In this document: piece by piece, positions 10,261 to 18,909 of the stretch
How the letters are laid out: the number at the start of each line of letters is the position of its first letter
How positions within the stretch are numbered: the stretch's first letter is position 1
Notes under the pieces: model-generated
Told to the model about the DNA's origin: nothing
Databases searched by the model: none
What the model saw: the letters and a program-made list of their open reading frames with translations, nothing else
Assembly: GCF_003634315.1 (NCBI RefSeq)
Contig: NZ_RBXL01000001.1
Span: 473,501-537,500, forward strand
Direction: 5' to 3'
Origin: Thiocapsa rosea
GTDB lineage: Bacteria; Pseudomonadota; Gammaproteobacteria; Chromatiales; Chromatiaceae
Length of the DNA: 64,000 nt
Position numbers and translations under genes: made by a program

Positions 10261-10345
10261 TAAACCGCGCCCCCGCTAAAGGCCGTGGATGCACCAAACG
10301 TCGAGCTCACTCGAAAATGTCGCATCTCGCTCTGGACTCGGTTTA
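10261..10345. repeat. TAAACCGCG-ended repeat, type A copy 1
   Basis: Bounded by TAAACCGCGCCC and GGACTCGGTTTA. The interior (CACCAAACGTCGAGCTCACT) matches the reverse complement of the element at 45191-45274. Its right end supplies the TAA stop (10343-10345, reverse strand) of the brnA-like gene. Confidence 0.88.
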
Positions 10346-10666
10346 GCGGTGTTCTTCGACATAGTCCTGCAACGCACGGTCGATACGGCGCTCCCATCCC
10401 TGCTCGCCGGCGTGAAAGTACTCAAGCACCTCGCGCGACAGGCGCAAGGTGACCGGCTGGCTTTGCTCTCGCACATCCATCGTCTGGGGCTGGCGCCTCC
10501 TTGGAGGTTGAACGACGGCGCCGCGCCAAAAAGACTCGACCGCCGCGGGGTCGCTCGCGTCGTAGGCGCTCTCGGGATCGGACGCCGAATCCGGCGCCGC
10601 ATCGATCAAAGCGCGACGCTCCTCATCGCTTTCCGGAAACCGCTTGGAGATAGATTCTGGTTTCAT
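10343..10666 (-). CDS. BrnA-like antitoxin, no BrnT partner
   Basis: A 107-aa protein whose C-terminal third, PVTLRLSREVLEYFHAGEQG then WERRIDRALQDYVEEH, is the ribbon-helix-helix region typical of BrnA antitoxins (DUF4415). The first 60 residues are acidic and disordered-looking. In BrnTA systems the toxin gene brnT lies directly upstream; here the 75 bases upstream of the ATG lead straight to a repeat and the neighbouring gene, with no room for the ~90-aa toxin. The stop codon is the end of a dispersed repeat. It could be a free-standing regulator or a relic. Confidence 0.75.
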   Translation of the reverse strand: MKPESISKRFPESDEERRALIDAAPDSASDPESAYDASDPAAVESFWRGAVVQPPRRRQPQTMDVREQSQPVTLRLSREVLEYFHAGEQGWERRIDRALQDYVEEHR

Positions 10667-10740
10667 GTTTCGTTGCCCTCGCTGACAACGATGCGCCGAC
10701 GATGGCGCCGGATGTCGGGTGGCCCGGCTCCAAAGCCAGA

Positions 10741-10781
10741 CGCAAAGTGAAAATGACGCATGTCGCTTTGGACGCGGTTTA
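10741..10781. repeat. TAAACCGCG-ended repeat, truncated type A copy
   Basis: Right half of a type A element (AAAATGACGCATGTCGCTTT, then GGACGCGGTTTA). Its terminal TAA is the stop codon (10779-10781, reverse strand) of the 989-aa barrel gene. Confidence 0.8.
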
Positions 10782-13748
10782 ACCCTTCACCTTCAACGGC
10801 GCAAGCATCCGCATGGTGCGGATCTTCAGCTCGACCCTGAACTCGAGCGTTTGGTCGGCGCTGGGCTCGGCGTCGAGGGTGTAGCCGGTCTCCTCGATCG
10901 TCGCGTTCTCGGGCAGCTTGGCGGGGTCGATGGTCACGGTCCAGGTGCCGGGTTGCAGACCGGCGAAGCGGAACTCGCCGTTGCCGTTGGTGAGACGGCG
11001 ATAGACTTGGTCGCCGCTGCGCACCTCGACCAGGATCCCGCCCAGGCCGCGGCTCGGTTTGAGCTCCTCGGAGGTCGGTGGCGGCGGGGCTTTCACGCCC
11101 TGCCCGACGCGCACGAAGGTCTGCGACGGCAGCAGGCTGGCGTCCGGCTCGTAGAGCTGGACCTTGCCGGCGATGGTCGCACCGCGGATGAAGGGCACGT
11201 CGATCGACGCACCCGCATCGAAATAGAGATCCACCGGCCGCGGCATCTCCAGCGTCGGGATCATCCCGACCGGCAGACTGCCGCCCGCGAGCGTCAGGTC
11301 GTAGACGCCCAGCTTGACCGACGGGAACATGAAATAGCCGTTCTCGTCCGTGATGGCGACCAGACGATCCAGCTTAAGCACCACGTTGGACAACCCGGCG
11401 CCGGTCTCTTGGTCGAATGCACGGCCGCGCACGGTCGCCACATCCCGCCGGGGCACGGTCGGCACCTCGATCGGCACCATGTAGGAGAGCATGATGCTGT
11501 TTTCCATGTTCATGCCGTTGTCGTAGATGGACGCATAGCGCGAGCCGTGGCGCGCCTGGACCGTAATCAGGCTCCCGTTGTCGCGCCGATACCGGTAGGA
11601 CGCGTTGGCGATCACGCTGTTCTGGTTGTTGTATTGCTGACCCTGGACATTCAGGCTCAGGTCCGACTTGGGGCTGACGGCATAGTTCACGCTCGCCCCG
11701 CCCGTGAACCGCGCTGCTTGATCGAAGGTCGCCGCGGCCTCGTTCTCCCACGACAGATAGCCGCCCAGATTCAGGCGCCGCGTCGCGCGCCACGAGAGCG
11801 ACCCGCGAAACGCCTGCGTCGCGGAGCTCTCGCCGGTGACCCGGTCGTATTCCTCGCCCAGTTCGAGGCTGGTATTCAGACTCAGATTCAGATCCTTGAA
11901 GCTCTTGCCGTAGCCGAATCGAACGCTGTTCTCGACCTCGTCGAAGGTCGGCGCCGGGTTCAGATCGCTGCGCTGACGACGACGCAGCTCAACCGAATAG
12001 CGGGTCTCGTCGGCCGTGCGCCAGTTGAACCGGATGCCGGCCTCGTGCTCCTCGCTGTCCGGCCCGTACCAACCCCAGTTCTCCGGGTTCCAGTAGAAGT
12101 CGTTCTCGTCGACGTACTGGCGCCGCTGCTGTGCGTTGAGATGGTCGCGATCGTAATGATAGAAGGCGGTCAGACTCCAAGGCCGATCGAGCGGCGCATA
12201 GTCGACATCCAGATAGGCGCGATCCTGATTCTGGTAATAGCCGGCATAGTCGGGCGAGGAATACAGCAGGGTCAGACGGTACCGCCAAGGCGCGCCCAGC
12301 TTGACCAGATTGCCCCAAAAGGCCATGCCCGATCCCGCATCGCCGGTACTGCCGGCAACCTCGACATCCAAGACCGTCTCGGGTGTCAGATCGACCGTCT
12401 GGCGCACGCCGAGGATCCGGTTGTGACCGTTCTCGTTGTCGGTTTGGTCGAGAAAGCTCAGCCCCACCATCCAGGTCGGGCGCAGCGCGTAGAGGAGTCC
12501 GAGCCCGGTCTGGTGGCCCTGCAGAAAGGCGTCGTCGTCGCCGAAGTCGAAGGAGCCGACATGATAGGCCGAGAGTTCGATGCCTTCGCCGCGCCACGCG
12601 AGTCTGGCCCCGCGTCCGCCTATACCCATCTCGGTGAGCGGCGACAGACCATAGCTGGCATCGCCGAGGGTCACGTCGAAGTCGCGCCCGCGATAGTCCA
12701 CGTAGAACCAGCTGTCCTGTCCAAACACCGTCTCGTCGTTCAATCCGGGCCAACGCAGCAGAAAACTCAGGATCCGCTCTTGGGTGCCGTCGACCGATCC
12801 GCTGCCCGACCATTCAAGCTGCACACCCGCTCCGTTTTGACCGTCGTCCCGCCCGCTCCAGCTTCCGCCGACGCGGCGCGTGAAATAGGTCTTGATGCTG
12901 TGCGGCGGCGCCTCCTTGCCGGTCACGCGAGGCAGGGTCTCCACACTGCGCTTGGCGGTATCCGTGAGGGTCTCGCCCTGATCCCCCACCGCAGCGGTCG
13001 CGGTCAGGCTGATCTCGTCGCGCGTCGGCTCGGTGAGGGCAGGCGGGCGCACGGTCATCTCGATCGGCTGCGACTCGCCCGGCGCCAGCGTCAGGGTGCC
13101 GACCGCGGGCTCGATCTTGGACTCGCGGCTGCTCTGTGCGCCGAAGCCGACCGTCAGCGCGGTATTGCTGGAGTTGCCGATCTGAAAGACCGCCTTGTAG
13201 GGTTCGTTGGCGATGGCGATGCTCGGCATCTCCAGGATGTCGACCTGGAGCTTGAAGACGGGCCGCACCCGCACGTTCAAGGTCGAGCCGCCCAAGGCAC
13301 CGGGGCGACCGCGAATGCCGACCTGATAGCTCACGCGATACCCGCCCGCCGCCGTGCCCTCGGGCACGAAGAAGCTGACCAAGCGCATCACAGTCCCGCC
13401 GGGCGGGAGCGTGAAGGGGAATTCGGGGGTGATGGCGCGCCAGCCCTCGGGCATCAGCAGCCGACCTTCCAGGTCCGCCGCGCCGCCCGTACGGTTGGAC
13501 ACCTGAAAGACCACCGTGACCACCTCGCGCGGATCGACCGTGAAGACACGCGCGTCCATCGGGCGCACATCGACACCGCGTGCTTGCGCGAAGACCGGCG
13601 AGGGCGTCAGGAGGAGTGCGAGAAGGACCCAGGAGAGGAGTGCGAGACCCGGAAGCAGCCGCTCGAACCACCGCACACCGCGCCCGCCGCGCCGGGGCGC
13701 GTATCGGGATGCGAAGTCTGCGTGGTTGCGGCCGTCGGGCCGGGACAT
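10779..13748 (-). CDS. Outer-membrane beta-barrel with usher-like architecture
   Basis: A 989-aa protein. Order: long basic n-region and signal peptide (hydrophobic core about 33-52, cleavage near AQA); an Ig-like NEW3-type domain (about 58-145, VVFQVSNRTGGAADLEGRLL); a second Ig-like segment (150-270); about 470 residues of alternating aromatic/polar strands (about 285-760: RYSVELRRRQRSD, SLNVQGQQYNNQ); then two carboxypeptidase-regulatory-like folds (about 768-815, DENGYFMFPSVKLGVYDLTL; about 900-945, NGNGEFRFAGLQPGTWTVT). Periplasmic Ig domains, a large barrel and terminal beta domains parallel fimbrial ushers, although I see no FimD/PapC signature. A GGAGG box precedes the ATG. It is last in a four-gene set, 540 bases behind the two-domain periplasmic protein. 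Function is inferred, not known. Confidence 0.7.
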   Translation of the reverse strand: MSRPDGRNHADFASRYAPRRGGRGVRWFERLLPGLALLSWVLLALLLTPSPVFAQARGVDVRPMDARVFTVDPREVVTVVFQVSNRTGGAADLEGRLLMPEGWRAITPEFPFTLPPGGTVMRLVSFFVPEGTAAGGYRVSYQVGIRGRPGALGGSTLNVRVRPVFKLQVDILEMPSIAIANEPYKAVFQIGNSSNTALTVGFGAQSSRESKIEPAVGTLTLAPGESQPIEMTVRPPALTEPTRDEISLTATAAVGDQGETLTDTAKRSVETLPRVTGKEAPPHSIKTYFTRRVGGSWSGRDDGQNGAGVQLEWSGSGSVDGTQERILSFLLRWPGLNDETVFGQDSWFYVDYRGRDFDVTLGDASYGLSPLTEMGIGGRGARLAWRGEGIELSAYHVGSFDFGDDDAFLQGHQTGLGLLYALRPTWMVGLSFLDQTDNENGHNRILGVRQTVDLTPETVLDVEVAGSTGDAGSGMAFWGNLVKLGAPWRYRLTLLYSSPDYAGYYQNQDRAYLDVDYAPLDRPWSLTAFYHYDRDHLNAQQRRQYVDENDFYWNPENWGWYGPDSEEHEAGIRFNWRTADETRYSVELRRRQRSDLNPAPTFDEVENSVRFGYGKSFKDLNLSLNTSLELGEEYDRVTGESSATQAFRGSLSWRATRRLNLGGYLSWENEAAATFDQAARFTGGASVNYAVSPKSDLSLNVQGQQYNNQNSVIANASYRYRRDNGSLITVQARHGSRYASIYDNGMNMENSIMLSYMVPIEVPTVPRRDVATVRGRAFDQETGAGLSNVVLKLDRLVAITDENGYFMFPSVKLGVYDLTLAGGSLPVGMIPTLEMPRPVDLYFDAGASIDVPFIRGATIAGKVQLYEPDASLLPSQTFVRVGQGVKAPPPPTSEELKPSRGLGGILVEVRSGDQVYRRLTNGNGEFRFAGLQPGTWTVTIDPAKLPENATIEETGYTLDAEPSADQTLEFRVELKIRTMRMLAPLKVKG

Positions 13749-14152
13749 CCGGAAAACCTCCGGGTCGCGGGCGTCGACCGTCTGGACCGCTGAGCGTTCG
13801 GACGCTCACCGGCATGTCGGCCTTGCGCGAACCGAGGCACCGCATCCGCCGTGAAGGCGAGCGGCGCGGCGGTCCGAGCCTGAGCCGGACCGGGAGCGAC
13901 AGATCCAGTGGCGTGCGTCACCCTTGACCGAGCTGTGCGACCTTTGGGCTTGGCCGATCGGTCGCGGGTTGTTGTTCTGTTGTTCCGTATCGAGTCGTCG
14001 CGGGCCCAGGGCTCCGCCCGGGAACGCGACGCTCGTCCTTGTGAGTTCCCGAACGGAGGGAGCCGGGAAGGGTTCTGCCCGCGCCTGTCCTTAGCGGCGT
14101 CCTTGGCTTGAACCCGACCCGACGCCGACCGCCGGGAGTGGGTGACGCGTGT
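13749..14152. other. Intergenic spacer within the fibre-like cluster
   Basis: About 400 bases between the 277-aa and 989-aa genes, both on the reverse strand. Short frames show no recognisable family. It may contain a separate promoter for the barrel gene; no clear boxes were found. Confidence 0.4.
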
Positions 14153-14204
14153 CCTTGGTCCGGGCTGACCGCCCGCTTCCGCGGGCGGTCAGCCCGGACC
14201 AAGG
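14153..14204. terminator. Perfect 24-bp-stem hairpin after the 277-aa gene
   Basis: CCTTGGTCCGGGCTGACCGC (first 20 bases of the arm) continues to 14176, a TTCC loop follows, and an exact 24-base complement ends at 14204. It starts 3 bases beyond the stop of the 277-aa gene. There is no T-run, so it may be a transcript-end or mRNA-stabilising hairpin separating the small-protein genes from the barrel gene. Confidence 0.75.
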
Positions 14205-14207
14205 AGG

Positions 14208-15041
14208 TTATTCGATCTCCAATTCGACGTTGGCGCCGAAGAGGTTGTCGCCGGTGCCGTCGGCGACGACGAGGCCGAGATACTGGCCTGCGGGAGTCTT
14301 GCCGAGATCGATCTTGAACCGAGCGGAGGTTCCCGGGAACAAACGCGTGGCGATCCCCTGGAACTTACCGATCGGGTTTCCCGAAGCGCTATAGAGATCG
14401 AGCGAGAGCGTCGGTCTCAATAAGCGTTGTCCGGTGTTCTTGACATCGATCGCGAAGAGGCGCTGATCGTCATCCTTGATGACCTGCGGATTGGTGAACT
14501 CCAGCCCGGCCGGACCCGGGCTACCCAAGTGCGTCACGACCTGAATCCCGTAACGCAGCGTCTGCTTGATGCGCGCGGTCCCTTCCGGAAGCTCGGCCGC
14601 CGATTCTCCCGAGTCCGGGGCGATCGGCTCGACCATGATCAGGCTCCAATAGCTACCCGACAGACTCGTGCCGGCGGGAACCTTGACCTCATAATCGAGT
14701 AGCTCGGTCCCCTTGGGTGGCACCGTGACCAGCTCGCGACTCAGGCTGACCCAGCGCGCATTGGAGCGCGGAAGCCGTCCGGGTTCACCGTACTCATTGC
14801 TCCCATCAGCCGTGAAGCTGTAATCGGTCTGGTAGACCTTCGCCTCGGCGGGCGTGTCGGCGAGATTCTTCAAGACGATGGTTCCACGATAGGTTTCACC
14901 TGGCGTGGCAACCCTCTCTTGCGTCATATCACTGTTGACAAAGACCCCTGCCGACACCGAGCTGAAGAGCATCGACGCTACGAGAGCCAACGCGACAGAG
15001 ACCCAACCCATCGATCGGCACATTGCCGAAACCCTCGTCAC
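14208..15041 (-). CDS. Two-domain periplasmic protein (chaperone-like or DUF916-like)
   Basis: A 277-aa secreted protein with a signal peptide (hydrophobic run near residues 11-30, cleavage near SVSAG). Two beta-rich Ig-like domains follow: residues about 32-140 (ATPGETYRGTIVLKNLADTP, YWSLIMVEPI) and about 165-277 (FAIDVKNTGQRLLRPTLSLD, SARFKIDLGKTPAGQYLGLV). The pattern is like periplasmic pilus chaperones or the DUF916-type proteins of WxL loci. The GTG start at 15041 overlaps the stop of the upstream 162-aa gene by four bases (GTGA), implying translational coupling; an ATG at 15023 is an alternative. Probably a folding or assembly factor for the small secreted proteins (inference). Confidence 0.65.
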   Translation of the reverse strand: MTRVSAMCRSMGWVSVALALVASMLFSSVSAGVFVNSDMTQERVATPGETYRGTIVLKNLADTPAEAKVYQTDYSFTADGSNEYGEPGRLPRSNARWVSLSRELVTVPPKGTELLDYEVKVPAGTSLSGSYWSLIMVEPIAPDSGESAAELPEGTARIKQTLRYGIQVVTHLGSPGPAGLEFTNPQVIKDDDQRLFAIDVKNTGQRLLRPTLSLDLYSASGNPIGKFQGIATRLFPGTSARFKIDLGKTPAGQYLGLVVADGTGDNLFGANVELEIE

Positions 15042-15526
15042 TGGACCGTATAGAGGACGGTCGTCTCATAGAAACCAGGCGGTTGGCGGATCGAAACCCC
15101 CTCGAGCCTGAGCTGAATCCCGATACCGCTGCAATCGCCCGTGCCGCTGAACAATTCCTGACCCTGATCGCTCACGGTTAGATAGTCGAGCCCGCCGATC
15201 AGGTTACCGCAGCTTCCGCTGCCATTGCGCCGAACGGCGAGCGTAACACCCGCCGGCAGACTGAATCCGGAACGGTTGACGACAAGACGCCAAGGCGCCC
15301 CGCCCGTATAGGCCACGCTAAGCGTCGCCTGATAGGCCGAACTCTCGATGGTGAAACGGAAATCCGTCCCGGCCCCTCCGACGAGCTCGGGCGCTCCGAT
15401 CGTTGGCAACCAATCGCCCATGAGGCTGACGCTCGCCGCGTTCGCGCCGGGAATGGCACTGAGCGATAGCACTCCAGTTGCCAGCATGAGGCCGAAGATG
15501 TGCATGGGATGAATACTTTGGGGCAC
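15038..15526 (-). CDS. Small secreted beta-rich protein with two cysteines (minor-subunit candidate)
   Basis: A 162-aa protein (GTG start; an ATG at 15505 gives 155 aa). Signal peptide ends near GANAA at about residue 30. The mature part is beta-strand rich, with two Cys (in SGSCGNL and TGDCSGI) that could form a disulfide, and a C-terminal strand FYETTVLYTVQ with an aromatic near the end, reminiscent of chaperone-bound pilin ends. No family recognised. Lies between the 188-codon gene and the two-domain periplasmic protein, to which it is coupled by a four-base overlap. Confidence 0.6.
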   Translation of the reverse strand: MPQSIHPMHIFGLMLATGVLSLSAIPGANAASVSLMGDWLPTIGAPELVGGAGTDFRFTIESSAYQATLSVAYTGGAPWRLVVNRSGFSLPAGVTLAVRRNGSGSCGNLIGGLDYLTVSDQGQELFSGTGDCSGIGIQLRLEGVSIRQPPGFYETTVLYTVQ

Positions 15527-15610
15527 GTGGAGTCAAGCCGTCGAACGGATCCCTGGACGGCCACGTGGGCCGTTCGGGATCCTTGCCGAAGACACTGCCC
15601 TCACTCGAAC

Positions 15611-16168
15611 TCAGGTGTTCGTGAGTGTCAAGGTCACCTCAGCCTCGGCGCGTGGCACGACACCCGCTTCCACGTCGGCACTGAAGCGATAGGTGATGGT
15701 CTTGTCGGATTCGGCCACGGGGTCGATCCCGGTGACGACATCTTGAGCATCCGCCTTGGCACCGGTTGACCGAGTGTTCAAAGAAACACCATTCTCACCT
15801 TCACCTGTTCCCTCGGAAACGGCGCCCGTCGGTGCTGCTAGCGTGATGAACAACTCGGTATGCGCGGGCATATCACCGGTCAACACAGCCGTGACCTTCT
15901 TCGCGTTCGTGCCCTTGTTCGACGTGATCGCCCAAGTGGAGCTGGCATCCGTGTCGTCGGCAAGGATTGCCCCGGCCGCGCCATCTACTGTCGTATTGAT
16001 GACCAGATCGCCTGGATCGCCGTCCACCGAAATCAGCGCGACCTCGTCAATCTGGTAACCCACGTCCTGACTAGCTACGTTCGTATCAGCCGCGAACGCG
16101 CCACCACCGACGAGCATCCCCATCGCCGCCGCCAATGCCGTCAGTTTCATCGTCGTGTTAGTTCTCAT
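15611..16168 (-). CDS. Small secreted Thr/Ala-rich protein (major-subunit candidate)
   Basis: A 185-aa protein from the ATG at 16168 (the frame also opens at a GTG at 16177). Signal peptide MKLTALAAAMGMLVGGGAFA with cleavage before ADTN. The mature part is acidic, Thr/Ala/Val-rich, lacks cysteine, and alternates strands (SSTWAITSNKGTNAKKVTAV, ITYRFSADVEAGV), ending EAEVTLTLTNT. First gene of the four-gene set, as expected for an abundant subunit. Its base composition looks less GC-rich than its neighbours. The family is not recognised; a distant likeness to WxL-type surface domains is only an impression. Confidence 0.6.
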   Translation of the reverse strand: MRTNTTMKLTALAAAMGMLVGGGAFAADTNVASQDVGYQIDEVALISVDGDPGDLVINTTVDGAAGAILADDTDASSTWAITSNKGTNAKKVTAVLTGDMPAHTELFITLAAPTGAVSEGTGEGENGVSLNTRSTGAKADAQDVVTGIDPVAESDKTITYRFSADVEAGVVPRAEAEVTLTLTNT

Positions 16169-16177
16169 CTCATTCAC

Positions 16178-16461
16178 CCTGTTCTGTGCGTACTGTTGAT
16201 ACTCGAAACGGCGGATCGGCGAGGCTTGTCCGGTCGGACACGCGGCCGTCCCTGGCCGACCTCGATCGTCCGGAAACCCTCCCGGGCTTGACGCCGCAGT
16301 GGCCCCGAACCCTCGATGCGGTCTCGGGGCTTAGGCCCGTTGCTCGATCCGCATGGCTGGAGTATGGTCGGCGGTGACTCGCGGGTGAAATACCTTTAGG
16401 CTATGCTTATATACCCGGAAGCTATAGGGCCGGATGCCCAACGCAAAAGGCATCTAAGGCA
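16178..16461. promoter_or_regulatory. Divergent control region between the fibre-like cluster and the LysR gene
   Basis: About 285 bases between two divergent genes. Just before the LysR start an AT-richer patch (about 16390-16430) contains GGCTATGCTTATATACCC and GAAGCTATAGG, two CTAT-centred half sites about 20 bases apart, the kind of spacing LysR proteins use. A -10-like TATACC lies in it. These assignments are tentative. Confidence 0.4.
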
Positions 16462-17382
16462 TTGAAACTCAGACAATTAGAATATTTCCACGAGGTCATC
16501 GAGCAGGATTTCAACATCTCGGCCGCCGCCAAGACGCTCTACACCTCTCAGCCGGGCGTGAGCCGCCAGCTCATCGAGCTGGCCGACGAACTGGGGGTGG
16601 AGCTCTTCCTCCACGAAGGAAAGCGCTTGGTCGGTCTGACCCGTGCCGGGATGGAGATCGCCGAGATCGTCGCGCGTGTGCTGATCGACGTGCGGCGGAT
16701 CCGCGAGATCGGTCGCTCGATCGCGAACGATCGGCACGATAATCTGAAGGTCGTCGCGAATCGGCACGCCGCGCACAACCTCCTGCATCATGCGGTGGTC
16801 GACTTTCACGAGATGATGCCCGAGGTCAATGTGACCGTCTCGGAGGAAAACACGATCGAGGCGATCGCCATGCTGCGGGTCGGCCAAGCCGATTTGGGAC
16901 TGCTGGCGGAAGGACCGGACCAGGATCCGGACCTGCTCTATTTTCCGGTCGAGGAGTGGCGGCTGCTGTTGGTCGTGCCGCGGGACAATCCACTGCGGCG
17001 GATGCCGATGATTGGGCTCGAAGACCTTGCGCAGTATTCGGTCTGCTCCTACGAAACCATGGCCCCATCGCGCCTTGTCATCGACCAGGCGTTTGCTCAA
17101 GCCGGACTCGACTCTCCGGTGAACATCTCGTTCGCCAGCAGCCACCTGATCCTGCAGTTCGTGAACAGCAAGATCAGCGTCGCCATCGTGGCGGAATCCG
17201 CCTTTTCGGCCGCCGAATACCCGAATCTATGCGGGCTGGATGTGACCCATCTGTTCCGGCCCTTGACGACGGACCTGGTGCTGCCGCGCTGGGCCTCCCC
17301 CCCGCGCCATGTCTTCAACTTCCTGAGCGTCCTCGCACCGGAGATCACCCCGACCACCATCGGCGACGCCATCGGCTCGTAG
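16462..17382 (+). CDS. LysR-family regulator, CysB-like
   Basis: A 306-aa protein starting with TTG at 16462 (MKLRQLEYFHEVIEQDFNIS). The N-terminal winged helix-turn-helix (AAAKTLYTSQPGVSRQLIEL) and the effector domain with GLLAEGPDQDPDLLYFPVEE resemble CysB/Cbl regulators more than general LysR proteins, but it is about 18 residues shorter than CysB. It is divergent from the four-gene surface cluster and could regulate it or sulfur/nitrogen assimilation genes elsewhere. The effector is unknown. Confidence 0.85.
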   Translation: MKLRQLEYFHEVIEQDFNISAAAKTLYTSQPGVSRQLIELADELGVELFLHEGKRLVGLTRAGMEIAEIVARVLIDVRRIREIGRSIANDRHDNLKVVANRHAAHNLLHHAVVDFHEMMPEVNVTVSEENTIEAIAMLRVGQADLGLLAEGPDQDPDLLYFPVEEWRLLLVVPRDNPLRRMPMIGLEDLAQYSVCSYETMAPSRLVIDQAFAQAGLDSPVNISFASSHLILQFVNSKISVAIVAESAFSAAEYPNLCGLDVTHLFRPLTTDLVLPRWASPPRHVFNFLSVLAPEITPTTIGDAIGS

Positions 17383-17384
17383 CT

Positions 17385-17419
17385 CGTAGGATGGGTAGAG
17401 CGAAGCGAAACCCATCCTC
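17385..17419. repeat. CGTAGGATGGGTAGAGCG hairpin repeat, copy 2
   Basis: GGATGGGTAGAGCGAAGCGA then AACCCATCC; an almost perfect hairpin three bases after the LysR stop and between two convergent genes. Confidence 0.85.
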
Positions 17420-17436
17420 CAAACCGCCGTGGTTCG

Positions 17437-18909
17437 TCATCGATGTGTATCGGAAAAAGCCTGCCGGACGATGGTCTCGACGCGCTCGACGACATCATCC
17501 GGCAAGCTCGGAAAACTCGAGCGTTTATTCCGCGAGAGTGTTCCACCGTTCCCCTGAATCATACGCACCAGGCGACTGATGTCTTTTTGCGGAAGATCGA
17601 ATTGCGCATCGATGCGCTCAACCGCCTGATCATAGCCGCTCAGATAGGCAAGCTCGCGAGGAATCTCCTCCTCGATGGCGACCTGGATCATCGCGGTCAA
17701 AAAGCGCACTTCCCGATCGGCACAGAAATACCGATAGGGCGTTGGCCCGGGATGGCGGAGAATCTCCGGGCCATCGTCATGGCGGCGGTAATCCCACAGC
17801 CGTGTCGTCGGCTCGGAGAATCCAGTCAGTACGGCATGATACTCGGGGATATTTTTCATGATCACCGCCGACACCGGTACGATCAAGTCCGCCGGGACCA
17901 AGCCTGAATGCGCCAACACCTGATGAATCAAAAAGCGGTGGAGGCGTCCGTTGCCGTCCATGAACGGATGCAGATAGACGAAACCGAAGGCAGCACAGGC
18001 GGCTTGGATGAGCGGATCGATGCCGCGCGAGCGGTCATTGATGAATGACTCCCAACCCGCCATGGTTTCGCGCAAGCCCTCCGGCGGGTGCGGAAAAAAA
18101 CGGATACGGCCTGTGTGGCTTTCCAGCCAATTCTGCCGCGTGCGATAACCGGCTTCCTGACTATACACATCCCGCACGGATGCATTCTGAATCTCGACCA
18201 ACCGCTCCTCGTCGATGGCGGCCTGCTCCGACACCTTGTGGAGCAGCTGCACGAAACGCGCCTCCTTGCTTGCGCTCGGCGTCTCGCGCTCGATGGCAAA
18301 ACTCCCGCGCGTCTCCGAAAGATACAGATACTGCAGAGTGCGCGCGTAGCTGCCGTCCTGGCGCGCCTGGGCGGCAAACGCACTCAACCGGGCAAGCAAT
18401 GACGGCAAGAAGTCGCATCCGGGAGCGGCCGTGCGAGAGACCACCGGGCAGAAGCGGCGATCACCCAATGCGTTGTCGAGCACACGGTAGGTCGCCTGTC
18501 GTCGTGGATGCGCCGCAGTGACATAGCGGTCGGAGGGAAAAAGTTCCACATAACGTGCCGAGACCGCCACGCCGGCATCCAACGGGGCCTCGTAGAACCA
18601 CTCCCACAGAAACGCGATGCGCCGCACGGAGTCGCCGTTGGGGGTCGCCCGCAATCCGGCGATGACGTCCTCGCGGGCAATCTGCCGAAGAGCCGCGGCG
18701 ATGACCGCCAGATCGACGCCTTCATGGCGCAGCGCGAACCCCAGATGGCCAAGCGGGCTATCGTCGAGCGCCACACTGACCGGAAACAAGATCTCGGCGT
18801 CGGTGTCCACCCGCCGATTGACCGATCGCGACGTGCGCGCCACGGGTCCGCTCTGCACCACCGGCAGGCCGAATCGATCGATCAGGTACGCGTAACCTAG
18901 ACGTTGCAT
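17437..18909 (-). CDS. Fic family protein (probable AMP transferase)
   Basis: A 490-aa protein with the complete Fic motif HPFMDGNGRLHR near residue 315, containing the catalytic His. SFAIERE near residue 207 fits the N-terminal inhibitory motif S-x3-E, suggesting a self-inhibited class II Fic enzyme. The C-terminal part (about 400-490) is helical and may be a winged helix. Fic proteins transfer AMP or other nucleotide groups to target proteins. No separate antitoxin gene is adjacent. The ATG at 18909 is the first in frame. Confidence 0.88.
   Translation of the reverse strand: MQRLGYAYLIDRFGLPVVQSGPVARTSRSVNRRVDTDAEILFPVSVALDDSPLGHLGFALRHEGVDLAVIAAALRQIAREDVIAGLRATPNGDSVRRIAFLWEWFYEAPLDAGVAVSARYVELFPSDRYVTAAHPRRQATYRVLDNALGDRRFCPVVSRTAAPGCDFLPSLLARLSAFAAQARQDGSYARTLQYLYLSETRGSFAIERETPSASKEARFVQLLHKVSEQAAIDEERLVEIQNASVRDVYSQEAGYRTRQNWLESHTGRIRFFPHPPEGLRETMAGWESFINDRSRGIDPLIQAACAAFGFVYLHPFMDGNGRLHRFLIHQVLAHSGLVPADLIVPVSAVIMKNIPEYHAVLTGFSEPTTRLWDYRRHDDGPEILRHPGPTPYRYFCADREVRFLTAMIQVAIEEEIPRELAYLSGYDQAVERIDAQFDLPQKDISRLVRMIQGNGGTLSRNKRSSFPSLPDDVVERVETIVRQAFSDTHR

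Noticed and set aside
10719..13793. 1024-codon open frame on the forward strand
   Set aside because: It is the mirror of the 989-aa barrel gene in GC-rich DNA; rich in Arg/Gly/His/Asp with no domain, signal peptide or ribosome site.
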